Positions 15,646 through 25,383 of a stretch of DNA of 58,903 nucleotides are shown here, one piece after another. Origin of the DNA: Flavobacterium aquicola. Lineage in GTDB: Bacteria; Bacteroidota; Bacteroidia; Flavobacteriales; Flavobacteriaceae. Both the position numbers and the translations under genes were made by a program. The notes below the pieces were generated by a model. That model had not been told where the DNA came from, did no database searches, and saw nothing but the letters and a program-made list of their open reading frames with translations. Position 1 is the stretch's first letter, and the number at the start of each line of letters is the position of its first letter. Location: positions 1 to 58,903 of the forward strand of contig NZ_QUNI01000018.1 of the NCBI RefSeq assembly GCF_003385115.1. Direction: 5' to 3'.

Positions 15646-17823
15646 ATGAAATACTTTTTATTATTTTTTTTCTTTTATACACTTCTCTATCCCCAAAAAA
15701 GAGTGGCAATAGACAGTGTTGCTTATTATACAAGATTGGCAACGGAGAATGAAAAAAAAAATAATTATAAAGAAACTCTCTTTTACACTCAAAAAGCAAT
15801 CAATTATTGTAAAAAAAACAATAAAACTGAAGCCGAAGCGAATCAGACTTTCAATTTAGGCAAAATATATTTTGATTTAAAACTCTACAACGATGCCCTC
15901 GAAGTTTTTAGCAAAAGTATTGCCACATTCAACATTATTTCTAAAAAACCAAATGATAAAGCAGCTAATGCTTATTATTATATTGGTTTAGTTTATATAG
16001 AAAAAAAGAAATATGACCTAGCCATAAACTCTATTCTTAAAGCTGAAGAAATTAAAAAAAATTTAAATATTAAAACTGATACAGATTTAATTAATCTGCA
16101 AAAAGGAATACTCTTAAGAAAAAAAGGCAATATTTTTTTAGCATCAGACATATTTAATTCTATTGCTGCTAAACCCGAAAACAAAGTCCTGCCAAATACA
16201 AAAGCAGAAGCATTATATCAAATCGGAATTATTGAAGCCGAAAATAGACGTTACAACTTAGCTTTAAATTATTTCAATAAAGCATTAGAACTAAATAAAA
16301 AAAGTAAAGATCTTAATCAAGAATCAAATATTTTATTGGCTTTAAGTACCGTTTATGATAAACTATTAAACAAAACGGCCGCTTATACGTATTTAAAAAA
16401 ACATTTAAATTTAAAAGAAAGCATTACGCTGGCAAATGATGAAAAGTTAGGTGTTAATGATTATGAAGCTTTCAAAGGCTCTCAGCAAATTCAAGAAAAA
16501 TTACAGAAAGAAAAAGAAAAAAAGGAACAGGAAAAAAACGATAAATTTTCCAGACTCATCAGCATATTGGCTATTGCTATAATTTCGATCCTCTCTTTAT
16601 TGAGTTTGTCATTGTACAAAAATAACATTATACGCAATCAAACGAATTCATTACTAAAAGAAAAAAATAACGAATTAATTGTCGCCAAAAACAAAGCTGA
16701 AGAAGCTTCAAAAGCAAGATCCGAATTTTTATCAACAGTAAGCCATGAGCTTCGAACACCGCTAAACGCCATCAACGGAATAACTCATTTATTACTTGAA
16801 GAAAATCCGAAAAAGACCCAAATGCATTATCTAACATCATTGCAGTTTTCTGGTAATTATTTAACTAATTTTATAAATGACATTTTAGAAATAAACAAAA
16901 TCGAGTCAAATAAATTAGAGATTGAATACATTAGTTTTAACCTCAAACAGCTATTAACTGATATTCAAAACTCACTTAAAGAAATTGCTACAGTAAACAA
17001 AAACAAATTTCACCTTAAAATAGATTCTGCTATTCCTGAAAATTTAATTGGAGATCCAACAAAATTATCTCAAATTTTCATGAACTTAATCAACAATGCT
17101 TTAAAGTTCACAAATAACGGTACTGTTAGTGTTATTGCCCGTTTAAGAAGCTATACAAACGAAAATGCCGCTATCTATTTTCAAATTATTGATACAGGCA
17201 TTGGAATTCCGGAAGACAAATTAAAAACAGTATTCGAAAGTTTTTCACAAGGTTCTGTCGAAATCAACAGAAAATTTGGAGGCACTGGATTAGGATTGAC
17301 TATCGTTAAAAAATTAGTTAGAATATTAGGCGGTCGCATACGGGTGAAAAGTACTGTTGGCGAAGGCTCAACTTTTTCATTTGAATTGAATTTTAAAACA
17401 GACACAAAACCAGTTCAAATCAAATCTAAAATTAAAAAATACAATCCGGAAATATTCAAAAACAAAAAGGTTTTATTGGTTGAGGACAACAAAATCAATC
17501 AAATGATTACCAAAAAAATGCTTTCAAGAAAAGATATGGAATGCACCATTTTAGACAATGGTGAGGAAGCTATACAAGTTTTAAAAAACAACACCTACGA
17601 TTTAGTTTTAATGGATGTCCATCTACTAGGCATAAACGGTACTATTGCTACACAAGAAATCAGGCAGTTTGACACCACAACTCCTATTATTGCGCTGACC
17701 GCTATTTCGTTAAATGAAAACAGAGAAATGTTAATTTCTTTTGGTATGACAGATGTAATCACAAAACCTTTTATTCCCGAAGATTTTTATACTACAATTG
17801 CAGAAAACTTCAGCAATTCTTAA
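15646..17823 (+). CDS. TPR-containing hybrid histidine kinase
   Basis: The 725-residue protein has a short N-terminal signal or anchor (residues 1-15), then tetratricopeptide repeats to about residue 270 (for example ALYQIGIIEAENRRYNLAL), predicted to be periplasmic. A charged helix and one membrane span (about residues 302-323) follow, then a coiled-coil linker. The kinase core has HisKA with H367 in FLSTVSHELRTPLNA, and HATPase motifs NALKFTNNG, DTGIGIPEDK and GGTGLGLTIV. A C-terminal receiver domain (about residues 604-722) carries phospho-acceptor Asp657 in LVLMDVHL and the conserved lysine in ITKPF. No separate output regulator is adjacent. Its stop overlaps the convergent PNP gene by a few bases. 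Confidence 0.93.
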   Translation: MKYFLLFFFFYTLLYPQKRVAIDSVAYYTRLATENEKKNNYKETLFYTQKAINYCKKNNKTEAEANQTFNLGKIYFDLKLYNDALEVFSKSIATFNIISKKPNDKAANAYYYIGLVYIEKKKYDLAINSILKAEEIKKNLNIKTDTDLINLQKGILLRKKGNIFLASDIFNSIAAKPENKVLPNTKAEALYQIGIIEAENRRYNLALNYFNKALELNKKSKDLNQESNILLALSTVYDKLLNKTAAYTYLKKHLNLKESITLANDEKLGVNDYEAFKGSQQIQEKLQKEKEKKEQEKNDKFSRLISILAIAIISILSLLSLSLYKNNIIRNQTNSLLKEKNNELIVAKNKAEEASKARSEFLSTVSHELRTPLNAINGITHLLLEENPKKTQMHYLTSLQFSGNYLTNFINDILEINKIESNKLEIEYISFNLKQLLTDIQNSLKEIATVNKNKFHLKIDSAIPENLIGDPTKLSQIFMNLINNALKFTNNGTVSVIARLRSYTNENAAIYFQIIDTGIGIPEDKLKTVFESFSQGSVEINRKFGGTGLGLTIVKKLVRILGGRIRVKSTVGEGSTFSFELNFKTDTKPVQIKSKIKKYNPEIFKNKKVLLVEDNKINQMITKKMLSRKDMECTILDNGEEAIQVLKNNTYDLVLMDVHLLGINGTIATQEIRQFDTTTPIIALTAISLNENREMLISFGMTDVITKPFIPEDFYTTIAENFSNS

Positions 17824-18632
17824 TCTCTAGTTATCAGCTCTTTTACAAGTTTTCGCAAATGAGGCTCCGCTCCTTTTGCAGCTTCTAAAACTTCATCATG
17901 CGAAATACTAAGTATGCTTTCCTCATCCCCCATATCTGTAATAATTGAAACTCCGAAGGTTTCCAAATCCATGTGACGAGCTACAATAACTTCAGGAACC
18001 GTAGACATTCCAACGCAATCTGCTCCTAAATTTTTGACCATTCTGTATTCAGCCAATGTTTCAAAAGTTGGTCCTTGCAGGCCTAAATAAATTCCGTCAT
18101 GAATTTCTATATTGAATTCTTTTGCTATCGCTTTTGCTTTAGCCATCATCTCAACCGAATAAGGCAGGCTCATATTTACAAACCTTGGTCCAAAACGTTC
18201 ATCATTTTTTCCTCTTAGTGGATGTTCAGGCATGAAATTGATATGATCCTTAATAATAACGATGGAACCAACCTTGTAAGTTGAATTCACCCCTCCAGAG
18301 GCATTGGAAACAATTAATTTTTCAACACCCAAATATTTCATTACCCTAACCGGAAAAGTAACTTCTTTCATAGAATAGCCTTCATAATAATGAAAGCGGC
18401 CTTGCATCGCCACTACGTTTTTGGTTCCAATGGTACCAAAAACCAATGCTCCCTTATGCCCTTGAACCGTGGAAACAGGAAAATTAGGAATTTCATCATA
18501 AGGTAATACATATTCAATTACGATTTCCTCTGTAAATCCACCCAAGCCTGATCCTAAAATTATACCATATTCAGGACTGAAATTAAATTTCTCTTTAATG
18601 TAACTAACCGTTTCTTGTACTTTGTCCCACAT
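17820..18632 (-). CDS. punA: Purine nucleoside phosphorylase
   Basis: This enzyme phosphorolyses guanosine and inosine-type nucleosides in purine salvage. The 270-residue trimeric-type PNP has the phosphate-binding loop GIILGSGLGGF, GHKGALVFG, the active-site motif MQGRFHYYEGYS, the SNASGGVN segment and the family signature around CVGMSTVPEVIVARH. The N-terminus overlaps the end of lpxK by 29 bases, which implies translational coupling. The stop overlaps the convergent histidine kinase stop. Confidence 0.93.
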   Translation of the reverse strand: MWDKVQETVSYIKEKFNFSPEYGIILGSGLGGFTEEIVIEYVLPYDEIPNFPVSTVQGHKGALVFGTIGTKNVVAMQGRFHYYEGYSMKEVTFPVRVMKYLGVEKLIVSNASGGVNSTYKVGSIVIIKDHINFMPEHPLRGKNDERFGPRFVNMSLPYSVEMMAKAKAIAKEFNIEIHDGIYLGLQGPTFETLAEYRMVKNLGADCVGMSTVPEVIVARHMDLETFGVSIITDMGDEESILSISHDEVLEAAKGAEPHLRKLVKELITRD

Positions 18633-19647
18633 AATTTAAAATATTTTTGTCAAAACTATCTGAGTCGGAAAGAAATGAACTTTTTATAGGCAAATAATAG
18701 AGCTGGCCACTTAAAATACTTCCCTTTAACCGAACATAATCTTTCTCAGTTGTCACGATAATTTTTCCCATTGCTTTTTCTTTAATTTCCTGCAATTCGC
18801 TTTCGCTAAAATGATGATGATCCGGAAAAGTCATACATTCATCATTTCCATGTTTTAAATAAGCAAAAAATGACTCAGGTTTAGCGATACCAGCCAAAAG
18901 TAACTTTTCCATTACTTTAACTTCATCAGCTTTTATTGTTTTTTTATCCGAATAAACTATTTCGTCATACTCAATAAAAGTAAAAAACAAACTCTGATTT
19001 AGAGAAAGGTTCAATTTACTTTTAATAGCATTTTGAGCTTCCAAAGATAAATCTGGAGGACATTTTGTAACAATAACAATATTGGCTCTCTTCACTCCGC
19101 TTCTGCTTTCTCTTAAATTTCCAGCAGGCAGTATAAAATCATTACAGTACAAATCCCCATATGAAGTAAGCATTATATATAGACCAGCCTTTACTTTCCG
19201 ATGCTGAAAAGCATCATCCAATAAAATAATATCGGGTTTAGATGCTGCAGAAAGCAATTTCTCGATACCATTTTTCCTGTCTGCATCTACTGCAACCTGA
19301 ATATTGGTGAATTTTTGATAAAACTGATACGGTTCATCTCCCAATTCTAGGGCGTCCGAATTCTCAGTGGCCAAAACAAAACCTTTCGATTGTCTTTTAT
19401 AACCTCTGCTCAAGGTCGCCAGCTTATATTGATTGCCCAGCAACCGAATTAAATATTCAATTTGCGGTGTTTTTCCTGTTCCTCCTACGCTAAGATTACC
19501 CACTGCAATAACAGGCAAATCAAAAGAATATGATTTTAAAATTCCCCTATCAAAAAGAAAATTTCGAATTCCAGTAATAAAGCCATACAAAACAGCAAAC
19601 GGGAAAAATATTTTTCGAAGTATATTCATTTTACGAAAGTAAAACAT
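18604..19647 (-). CDS. lpxK: Tetraacyldisaccharide 4'-kinase
   Basis: LpxK phosphorylates the 4' position of the lipid A disaccharide precursor at the inner membrane. The protein is up to 347 residues. An N-terminal hydrophobic helix (FPFAVLYGFITGIR) is followed by the P-loop VGNLSVGGTGKTP, the motif LDDAFQHRKV and the late motif IIVTTEKDYVRL. Two ATG codons are possible; the second, at residue 7 (MNILRKIFFP, start at 19629), gives the more typical N-terminus. It lies first in a two-gene operon with the PNP gene. Confidence 0.95.
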   Translation of the reverse strand: MFYFRKMNILRKIFFPFAVLYGFITGIRNFLFDRGILKSYSFDLPVIAVGNLSVGGTGKTPQIEYLIRLLGNQYKLATLSRGYKRQSKGFVLATENSDALELGDEPYQFYQKFTNIQVAVDADRKNGIEKLLSAASKPDIILLDDAFQHRKVKAGLYIMLTSYGDLYCNDFILPAGNLRESRSGVKRANIVIVTKCPPDLSLEAQNAIKSKLNLSLNQSLFFTFIEYDEIVYSDKKTIKADEVKVMEKLLLAGIAKPESFFAYLKHGNDECMTFPDHHHFSESELQEIKEKAMGKIIVTTEKDYVRLKGSILSGQLYYLPIKSSFLSDSDSFDKNILNYVGQSTRNG

Positions 19648-19935
19648 TTTATGATAATAGTAAAAGTAAGATGGTTTTATCAGATTACTATTTTACAAAA
19701 AAAGAACAGCCACAATTGTGATAACAATAAATTAACATACTGTTTTTTACCATTTTATGAAATCTAATTAGAGACCTTAAAATACCTTCCAAAATCGCAT
19801 AAGCAGTTCATTTTTAATTCTATTTTTGTTAAAAAACCACGTTATTCAGACAATTTTAAATAAAAAAATAACACAAATTGACACTATTAAACACAACCCA
19901 AATTACAAATTCGTTTAACCTTCAATTCTTTAATT

Positions 19936-21207
19936 ATGAAAAAAAACTACTTTATTGTTTTAATCTTATTATTATTTACCGGAACCATTGAAGCACAAAA
20001 AGAAAAAATAAAAGAAGCTGAAAAAGAGATGAGCAGCGGCAATCTGCAAAATGCAATCTATATTCTAAAAAGCATTGAATATCAAGTCTACAATTCTAAA
20101 GATGAAGAAAAAGCTCAATATTATTTTGTTCAGGGATCTGCATTTCTAGGGTTAGCCGATAAAAAAACTGACGCAAGCAAAAATTTAGTCTTAGCGGGAA
20201 AATCATTCCGAGAAACCATTAAAATTGAATCAGAATCTGGCAAAAGAAGATACACAGGACAGATTCAGAGCTCTTTTAAAAGCATTAAAGATAAATTGGT
20301 GACAATTGCTGTCAATGACTCTAAAGAGAAAAAATACATTGACAGCGCAAATGAACGTTATGAAGCCTATTTAATAGACCCGAAAGACACGATCAATTTA
20401 TACAACTCAGCTATTGCATTTGTAAATGGAAAAGATTACGCTGCCGCACTTAAACATTATGAAACGCTCAAAACCATTAACTTTTCTGGAATTGGCACCA
20501 ATTATTTTGCAACAAATAAAAAAACCAAAACAGAAGAAAATTTTTTAACAGAAAATGACCGCGATTTATCTCTTCAAGCCGGAACTCATGAAAAACCCCG
20601 AACTGAAAAAAGAGCATCCAAAAGAGGAGAAATCTATAAAAATATGGCCTTGCTTTATTTCCAAAATGGAGATCGAGAAAAAGCCAAAAAAGTAATTTCG
20701 GATGCGAGAATAAAAAATCCAGAAGACATTTTCTTAGCATTAGCCGAAGCTGATTTATTTTTAGAGACCAAAGACTATCAATCTTATAAAAAAGTGATAG
20801 ATCCCATTGTGAAAAAAAACCCAACTGATGTTGATTTAGCTTATAATTTGGGAGTTCTTAGTGCTAAAGCAAAAAACACTTCTGATGCCGAAAATTTTTA
20901 TTTGAAGGCAATAACACTTAATCCCAATTATATCAACGCATATATAAATCTTTCGGTTTTAAAACTGGAGGAAGCAACTGCTATAAATGCAGACATGGAT
21001 AAATTAGGAACATCTCCTGTAGAAATGAAGAAATATGATGCTTTAAAATTAAAAAGAGATGATAAATATAAAAGCACAATCCCTTATCTCCAAAAAGCAA
21101 TTGAAATAGATCCTAATGACTCCTATGTTTCACAAAATCTTTTGAGTGTTTATAATGCATTGGAAATGACTGCAGAATATAAAGAATTAAAAGCTAAACT
21201 GTATTAA
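19936..21207 (+). CDS. Secreted tetratricopeptide-repeat protein
   Basis: The 423-residue protein has a signal peptide (about residues 1-20, ending GTIEAQ) and then several TPR-like helical hairpins across its length. Examples are KNMALLYFQNGDREKAKKVI, AYNLGVLSAKAKNTSDAE and YLQKAIEIDPNDSYVSQN. Such proteins usually act as scaffolds in the periplasm or at the outer membrane. No catalytic motif was seen. About 290 bases of AT-rich sequence precede it, with no recognisable promoter box. Confidence 0.8.
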   Translation: MKKNYFIVLILLLFTGTIEAQKEKIKEAEKEMSSGNLQNAIYILKSIEYQVYNSKDEEKAQYYFVQGSAFLGLADKKTDASKNLVLAGKSFRETIKIESESGKRRYTGQIQSSFKSIKDKLVTIAVNDSKEKKYIDSANERYEAYLIDPKDTINLYNSAIAFVNGKDYAAALKHYETLKTINFSGIGTNYFATNKKTKTEENFLTENDRDLSLQAGTHEKPRTEKRASKRGEIYKNMALLYFQNGDREKAKKVISDARIKNPEDIFLALAEADLFLETKDYQSYKKVIDPIVKKNPTDVDLAYNLGVLSAKAKNTSDAENFYLKAITLNPNYINAYINLSVLKLEEATAINADMDKLGTSPVEMKKYDALKLKRDDKYKSTIPYLQKAIEIDPNDSYVSQNLLSVYNALEMTAEYKELKAKLY

Positions 21208-21521
21208 TTCAAAAATTTTAAGGATTTTATATTTTTTTTATCTGCCGATTCTTCCCCTCTTCCGATTTAGGACTTAAGAAGATTCTATTATTAATCCATA
21301 CAAAAAATTAACACAATTAAACACTCTTAAAAATACTGCAAAAATTGGCTAGTGAAATCGTAATTTTTCGCATTAAATTCTTTTTACGAAACTATAATAT
21401 TTTATCTTTGGACGGAAATTATTAAAAACAGACTATCTTGTAGTTTTTCAAATTAATTTCAAATAATTTGCGTTATTAGTTTGTAAAATACAGATAACAA
21501 ATACCCAGAAAAAGATTAAAA
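21208..21521 (+). other. Intergenic region with -7 box for the NIF3 gene
   Basis: No gene was found here. TATCTTTG at 21413-21420 matches the TAnnTTTG promoter consensus and would give a leader of about 95 bases. No strong hairpin terminator for the upstream TPR gene was recognised. Confidence 0.45.
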
Positions 21522-22619
21522 ATGAGTACGATAAAAGAAATTCTTTCTGTTCTTGAAGAAATGGCTCCATTGGCTTATGCCGAAGATTTTGACAATGTAG
21601 GTTTGATAATTGGAGATGAAAACGCTGTAGCAACAGGCATTTTAGTTTGTCACGATGCTTTAGAAAATGTTATTGATGAAGCTATTGCAAAAAAATGCAA
21701 TTTGGTTGTTTGTTTCCATCCTATTCTATTTGCTTCAATAAAAAAAATAACCGGTAAAAATTATGTAGAGCGAGCGCTGCTCAAAGCTATAAAAAATGAT
21801 ATTGCGATATATGCCGTTCACACCGCACTGGACAACCATCCAGAGGGTGTAAACAAAATATTTTGTGACACTTTGGGACTTATCAATACCAAAATTTTAA
21901 TCCCAAAACAAAATCACATTCGCAAATTAGTTACTTATACTATTCGCGACAATGCCGAAAAAGTTCGTAATGCATTGTTTGATGCAGGAGCAGGAAGCAT
22001 AGGGAATTATGACAAATGCAGTTTCAACTCCGAAGGAACTTTTACTTATCAAGGAAATGAAAAAAGTGAACCGACTATTGGAGAAAGAGGCATAATGTCT
22101 AGAGGAACGGAAACCAAAATCGAAGTCGTTTACGCCAAACATCTAGAAGCTGGCATCATAAAAGCTCTTCGAGAAAATCATATTTACGAAGAAGTGGCCA
22201 CCGAAATTTACAATATGAAAAACACTTTTAATCATATTGGCTTAGGAATGATTGGCGAATTAGAGGAGGAAATGGACGAAAAAGACTTTTTGCTCTACGC
22301 AAAAGACAAAATGAAATCAGATGGAATCCGTCATTCAGCATTTACAGGAAAAAAAATAAAAAAGGTAGCAGTTTTAGGCGGTTCAGGAAGCTTTGCAATA
22401 ACTAACGCAATTCAGGCTGGAGCTGATGTTTTTTTGACTTCCGATTTAAAATATCATCAATATTATGAGGCCGAAAATCAGCTTTTATTAGCGGATATTG
22501 GACATTTTGAAAGCGAACGTTATACAAAAGAGTATATTGTTGATTATCTTAGAAAAAAAATTCTTAATTTTGCAATCATTTTATCGGAAGAAAATACAAA
22601 TCCAGTTAAGTACTTATAG
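21522..22619 (+). CDS. NIF3 / GTP cyclohydrolase I type 2-like metal protein
   Basis: The 365-residue length shows the long NIF3 form with a central inserted PII-like domain (about residues 130-235). N-terminal NIF3 motifs are LAYAEDFDNVGLIIGD, VCFHPILFASIKKI and IAIYAVHTALDNHPEGVN, which supply metal-binding histidines and acidic residues. The C-terminal half completes the site with VAVLGGSGSFAI, VFLTSDLKYHQYYEA and LLADIGHFESERY. Its cellular substrate is unsettled. The downstream zinc-ribbon-family gene starts 3 bases later, so the two are almost certainly co-transcribed. Confidence 0.92.
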   Translation: MSTIKEILSVLEEMAPLAYAEDFDNVGLIIGDENAVATGILVCHDALENVIDEAIAKKCNLVVCFHPILFASIKKITGKNYVERALLKAIKNDIAIYAVHTALDNHPEGVNKIFCDTLGLINTKILIPKQNHIRKLVTYTIRDNAEKVRNALFDAGAGSIGNYDKCSFNSEGTFTYQGNEKSEPTIGERGIMSRGTETKIEVVYAKHLEAGIIKALRENHIYEEVATEIYNMKNTFNHIGLGMIGELEEEMDEKDFLLYAKDKMKSDGIRHSAFTGKKIKKVAVLGGSGSFAITNAIQAGADVFLTSDLKYHQYYEAENQLLLADIGHFESERYTKEYIVDYLRKKILNFAIILSEENTNPVKYL

Positions 22620-22622
22620 AAT

Positions 22623-23402
22623 ATGGCGAATACGAAAGAATTAAGTGTTGAGGACAAGTTAAGAGCAATTTACGATTTACAGCTAATTGACTCTAGAATT
22701 GACGAAATCAGAAACGTGAGAGGTGAACTGCCTTTAGAAGTTGAAGATTTGGAAGATGAAGTTGCAGGTTTAAGCACTCGTTCAGAAAAATTAAAAGGAG
22801 AACTTGAGGTAATCGAGAACCTTATCAAACAAAAAATCAATGCTATTGACGAGCACAAAGAAGCCGTTAAAAAATACACCAAGCAGCAAGAAAGCGTTCG
22901 TAACAATAGAGAATTCAATTCGTTGACTAAAGAAGTTGAATTTCAGGAATTAGAAATTCAATTGGCTGAAAAGCAGATTAAAGAAATGAAAGCTTCTATT
23001 GAACACAAAAAAGAAGTAATTAATTCTTCAAAAGAGAAATTAGATTCCAAATCATCTCATTTAAAACATAAAAAATCCGAATTGGATGCTATCATGGCCG
23101 AAACTCAAAAAGAAGAAATCTTCTTAAGCGAGAAATCAGCAGAGTATGAAGCATTAATCGAAGAACGTTTATTAGTAGCTTACAAAAGAATCAGAAGCAG
23201 TGTCCGTAACGGGTTAGCTGTTGTTTCTATCGAAAGAGGAGCTTCTGCAGGATCATTCTTTACAATTCCGCCACAAACACAAGTAGAAATTGCTGCCAGA
23301 AAGAAAATCTTAATCGATGAGCACTCTGGAAGAATTTTAGTTGACAGCGTACTGGCTGAAGAAGAAAGAGAAAAAATGCAGCAATTGTTTGCTAAGTTCT
23401 AA
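22623..23402 (+). CDS. C4-type zinc-ribbon-family coiled-coil protein that lacks all cysteines
   Basis: The 259-residue protein has a long coiled coil (about residues 35-175) and a C-terminal module homologous to the zf-RING_7 (C4 zinc ribbon) family, seen as IERGASAGSFFTIPPQTQVE and IDEHSGRILVDS. In that family two CxxC pairs bind zinc in these places (for example a GACGGCF-like first pair and a CEHCGR-like second pair). Here the protein has no cysteine at all, so the zinc site is lost while the surrounding fold motifs remain. It follows the NIF3 gene by 3 bases, a conserved-looking pairing. A strong terminator follows the stop. Confidence 0.85.
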   Translation: MANTKELSVEDKLRAIYDLQLIDSRIDEIRNVRGELPLEVEDLEDEVAGLSTRSEKLKGELEVIENLIKQKINAIDEHKEAVKKYTKQQESVRNNREFNSLTKEVEFQELEIQLAEKQIKEMKASIEHKKEVINSSKEKLDSKSSHLKHKKSELDAIMAETQKEEIFLSEKSAEYEALIEERLLVAYKRIRSSVRNGLAVVSIERGASAGSFFTIPPQTQVEIAARKKILIDEHSGRILVDSVLAEEEREKMQQLFAKF

Positions 23403-23410
23403 AAATACTA

Positions 23411-23437
23411 AGTCCCGATTTAATCGGGACTTTTTTT
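23411..23437 (+). terminator. Rho-independent terminator of the NIF3 operon
   Basis: AGTCCCGAT (23411-23419) pairs with ATCGGGACT (23423-23431) around a 3-base loop, followed by seven Ts. It ends the NIF3/zinc-ribbon transcript. Confidence 0.92.
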
Positions 23438-23450
23438 ATCACATATTATT

Positions 23451-24302
23451 TTGAATTTAAAAAAAAGCATCCGATTTATAGTTGTCAAATCCGTTGGTCA
23501 ATATATAAACCTTCTCCATTTGTTGCATCCAAAAAAAGCATTGCAGCTCTCATACACTCTTTTCAGTAATCCTAGAGTCGGGAAACTTTCAAAAGAAAAC
23601 CTCCCTGCTGTACTGCAAGACACGCATAAAGAAATATTCGAGCACGATGAACATAAATTTCACACCTATACCTGGAAGGGAAATGACACCAAAATTCTTT
23701 TGGTTCACGGCTGGGAAAGTAATTCGGCACGCTGGGAAAAAGCGTTACCATATCTTCAAAAATCCGGAAGTACTATTATTGCCATCGACGCTCCCGCTCA
23801 CGGACAAACTAGCGGCAAAGAATTCAATGTTCCGCGCTATGCCGAATTCATCAACAGAGCGGTAAAAAAATTTGAACCCAATATTATTATTGGACATTCT
23901 ATAGGCGGTTCCGCCTGTCTCTATCATCAATATTTATATCCGGACACAAACATCCAAAAAATGGTTCTTCTTGGCGCACCTTCAGATTTAAAAACGCTGC
24001 TTGACAATTATATCCAAATGCTGAGTTTAAATCCTAAAATGTTTACCCATTTAGAAAAACATTATTTAAAAAATTTCAATATCGAATTAGACTATTTCTC
24101 AGGTGCAGCCTTAGCCCAACAAATAAAAATAGAAGGCATTATAGCCCACGACACCAACGACACCGTAGTTGCATTTGAAGAAGGCAAAAAAATTGCTGCA
24201 AATTGGGAGAAAGGCCGTTTTATAACGACTAACAATCTTGGTCATTCCATGCATGACGAGACATTATACAAAGAAATATATCAATTTTTATTTGAAAAAT
24301 AG
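23451..24302 (+). CDS. Alpha/beta hydrolase (probable UUG start)
   Basis: The 283-residue protein has an alpha/beta hydrolase fold. The oxyanion-hole motif is LVHGWESN, the nucleophile elbow is GHSIGG, an aspartate is available in HDTNDTVV, and the catalytic histidine is in LGHSMHD. The substrate is unknown. No ATG occurs in the first half of the frame, and the TTG at 23451, 14 bases after the upstream terminator, is the best start; the short distance leaves little room for a promoter, so partial read-through of the terminator is possible. Confidence 0.82.
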   Translation: MNLKKSIRFIVVKSVGQYINLLHLLHPKKALQLSYTLFSNPRVGKLSKENLPAVLQDTHKEIFEHDEHKFHTYTWKGNDTKILLVHGWESNSARWEKALPYLQKSGSTIIAIDAPAHGQTSGKEFNVPRYAEFINRAVKKFEPNIIIGHSIGGSACLYHQYLYPDTNIQKMVLLGAPSDLKTLLDNYIQMLSLNPKMFTHLEKHYLKNFNIELDYFSGAALAQQIKIEGIIAHDTNDTVVAFEEGKKIAANWEKGRFITTNNLGHSMHDETLYKEIYQFLFEK

Positions 24303-24463
24303 TTTCTCAAAGTACCAGACTGTTCGCTTTTTGGCTTAAAAGATTAAGATATCAAACTCTAACATCATGTCTTTTTAATAAAATTAGCGGACTGCATAAC
24401 TATCTAAAAAGAGCAATCTAAAAATCTAAGAATCCAAAAAATTCAAGAAGTCTAAATTTTGAC

Positions 24464-24471
24464 TACTTTTG
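24464..24471 (+). promoter_or_regulatory. -7 box (TACTTTTG) for rluF, suggesting a leaderless transcript
   Basis: TACTTTTG fits TAnnTTTG and ends only 4 bases before the ATG at 24476. A TTC lies 19 bases upstream (24442-24444), one base off the TTG -33 consensus at the right spacing. Transcription would begin at or next to the start codon. Confidence 0.6.
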
Positions 24472-24475
24472 CAGT

Positions 24476-25291
24476 ATGGAAGAAAATCTAAAACGCCTCA
24501 ATAAATTTATAGGAGAAACAGGTTACTGCTCTCGACGAGAAGCCGATAAAATTATCGAAGAAGGCCGAGTAACCATCAATGGAGCAGTGCCAGAATTGGG
24601 AACCAAAGTATCACCAGATGACGAAGTGCGTATAGACGGAAAACTAATTCGTGAAAAAAATGAAAAACCAGTCTATCTTGCATTTTACAAACCCGTAGGA
24701 ATAGAATGCACTACCAATCTGGAAGTCCGCGATAATATTGTAGATTATATTAATTATCCAAAACGTATTTTTCCTATTGGCCGTTTGGACAAAGCCAGTG
24801 AAGGTTTAATTTTTATGACTAATGACGGTGATATTGTAAACAAGATTTTACGTGCCCGAAACAATCACGAAAAAGAATATACGGTAACTGTAAACAGACC
24901 AATAACTGATCGTTTTATTGAGCGAATGGCAAATGGAGTTCCTATTTTGGACACTGTTACCCGCAAATGCAAAGTAGAGCAGATTAGTAAAAATATCTTC
25001 AAAATCATTTTGACACAGGGACTTAATCGTCAAATCCGCAGAATGTGTGAATATTTGGGCTACGAAGTTACCGCCTTAAAACGTATCCGGATTATTAATA
25101 TTTCACTGGATGTTCCTGTGGGCCGTTACCGCGATCTGACCGATGCTGAAATAAAAGAGCTCAATCAATTAATAGAGCCTTCCAGCAAAACAGAGGAAGC
25201 GAGTCTGCCAAAATCTGAATATCCTCCCAGACGCAAAACGGAATTCATAAAAAGAGATGATCCAAGATTCAAAAAAAGAGGAAATTATTAA
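24476..25291 (+). CDS. rluF: 23S rRNA pseudouridine synthase RluF-like
   Basis: The 271-residue protein has an N-terminal S4 RNA-binding domain (about residues 6-55, RLNKFIGETGYCSRREADK) and a pseudouridine synthase domain with catalytic Asp105 in IGRLDKASEGL. Downstream motifs NGVPILDTVTRKCKV and GLNRQIRRMCEYLGYEV resemble RluF more than RluB, so it probably modifies a 23S rRNA uridine equivalent to U2604. The last 40 residues are a basic Pro/Lys/Arg-rich tail, common in Bacteroidetes members. Confidence 0.92.
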   Translation: MEENLKRLNKFIGETGYCSRREADKIIEEGRVTINGAVPELGTKVSPDDEVRIDGKLIREKNEKPVYLAFYKPVGIECTTNLEVRDNIVDYINYPKRIFPIGRLDKASEGLIFMTNDGDIVNKILRARNNHEKEYTVTVNRPITDRFIERMANGVPILDTVTRKCKVEQISKNIFKIILTQGLNRQIRRMCEYLGYEVTALKRIRIINISLDVPVGRYRDLTDAEIKELNQLIEPSSKTEEASLPKSEYPPRRKTEFIKRDDPRFKKRGNY

Positions 25292-25296
25292 ACCAT

Positions 25297-25335
25297 AAAA
25301 AAAGTGCTAAGACAAAATATCTTAGCACTTTTTTT
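25297..25335. terminator. Bidirectional terminator between rluF and the coiled-coil gene
   Basis: AAAGTGCTAAGA (25301-25312) pairs with TCTTAGCACTTT (25320-25331), with an A-run before and a T-run after, so it can serve both convergent genes. Confidence 0.92.
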
Positions 25336-25383
25336 ATATACTTACTCTTTTATTCGAAATCCTAAAAAAGAAACAAATTCAAA

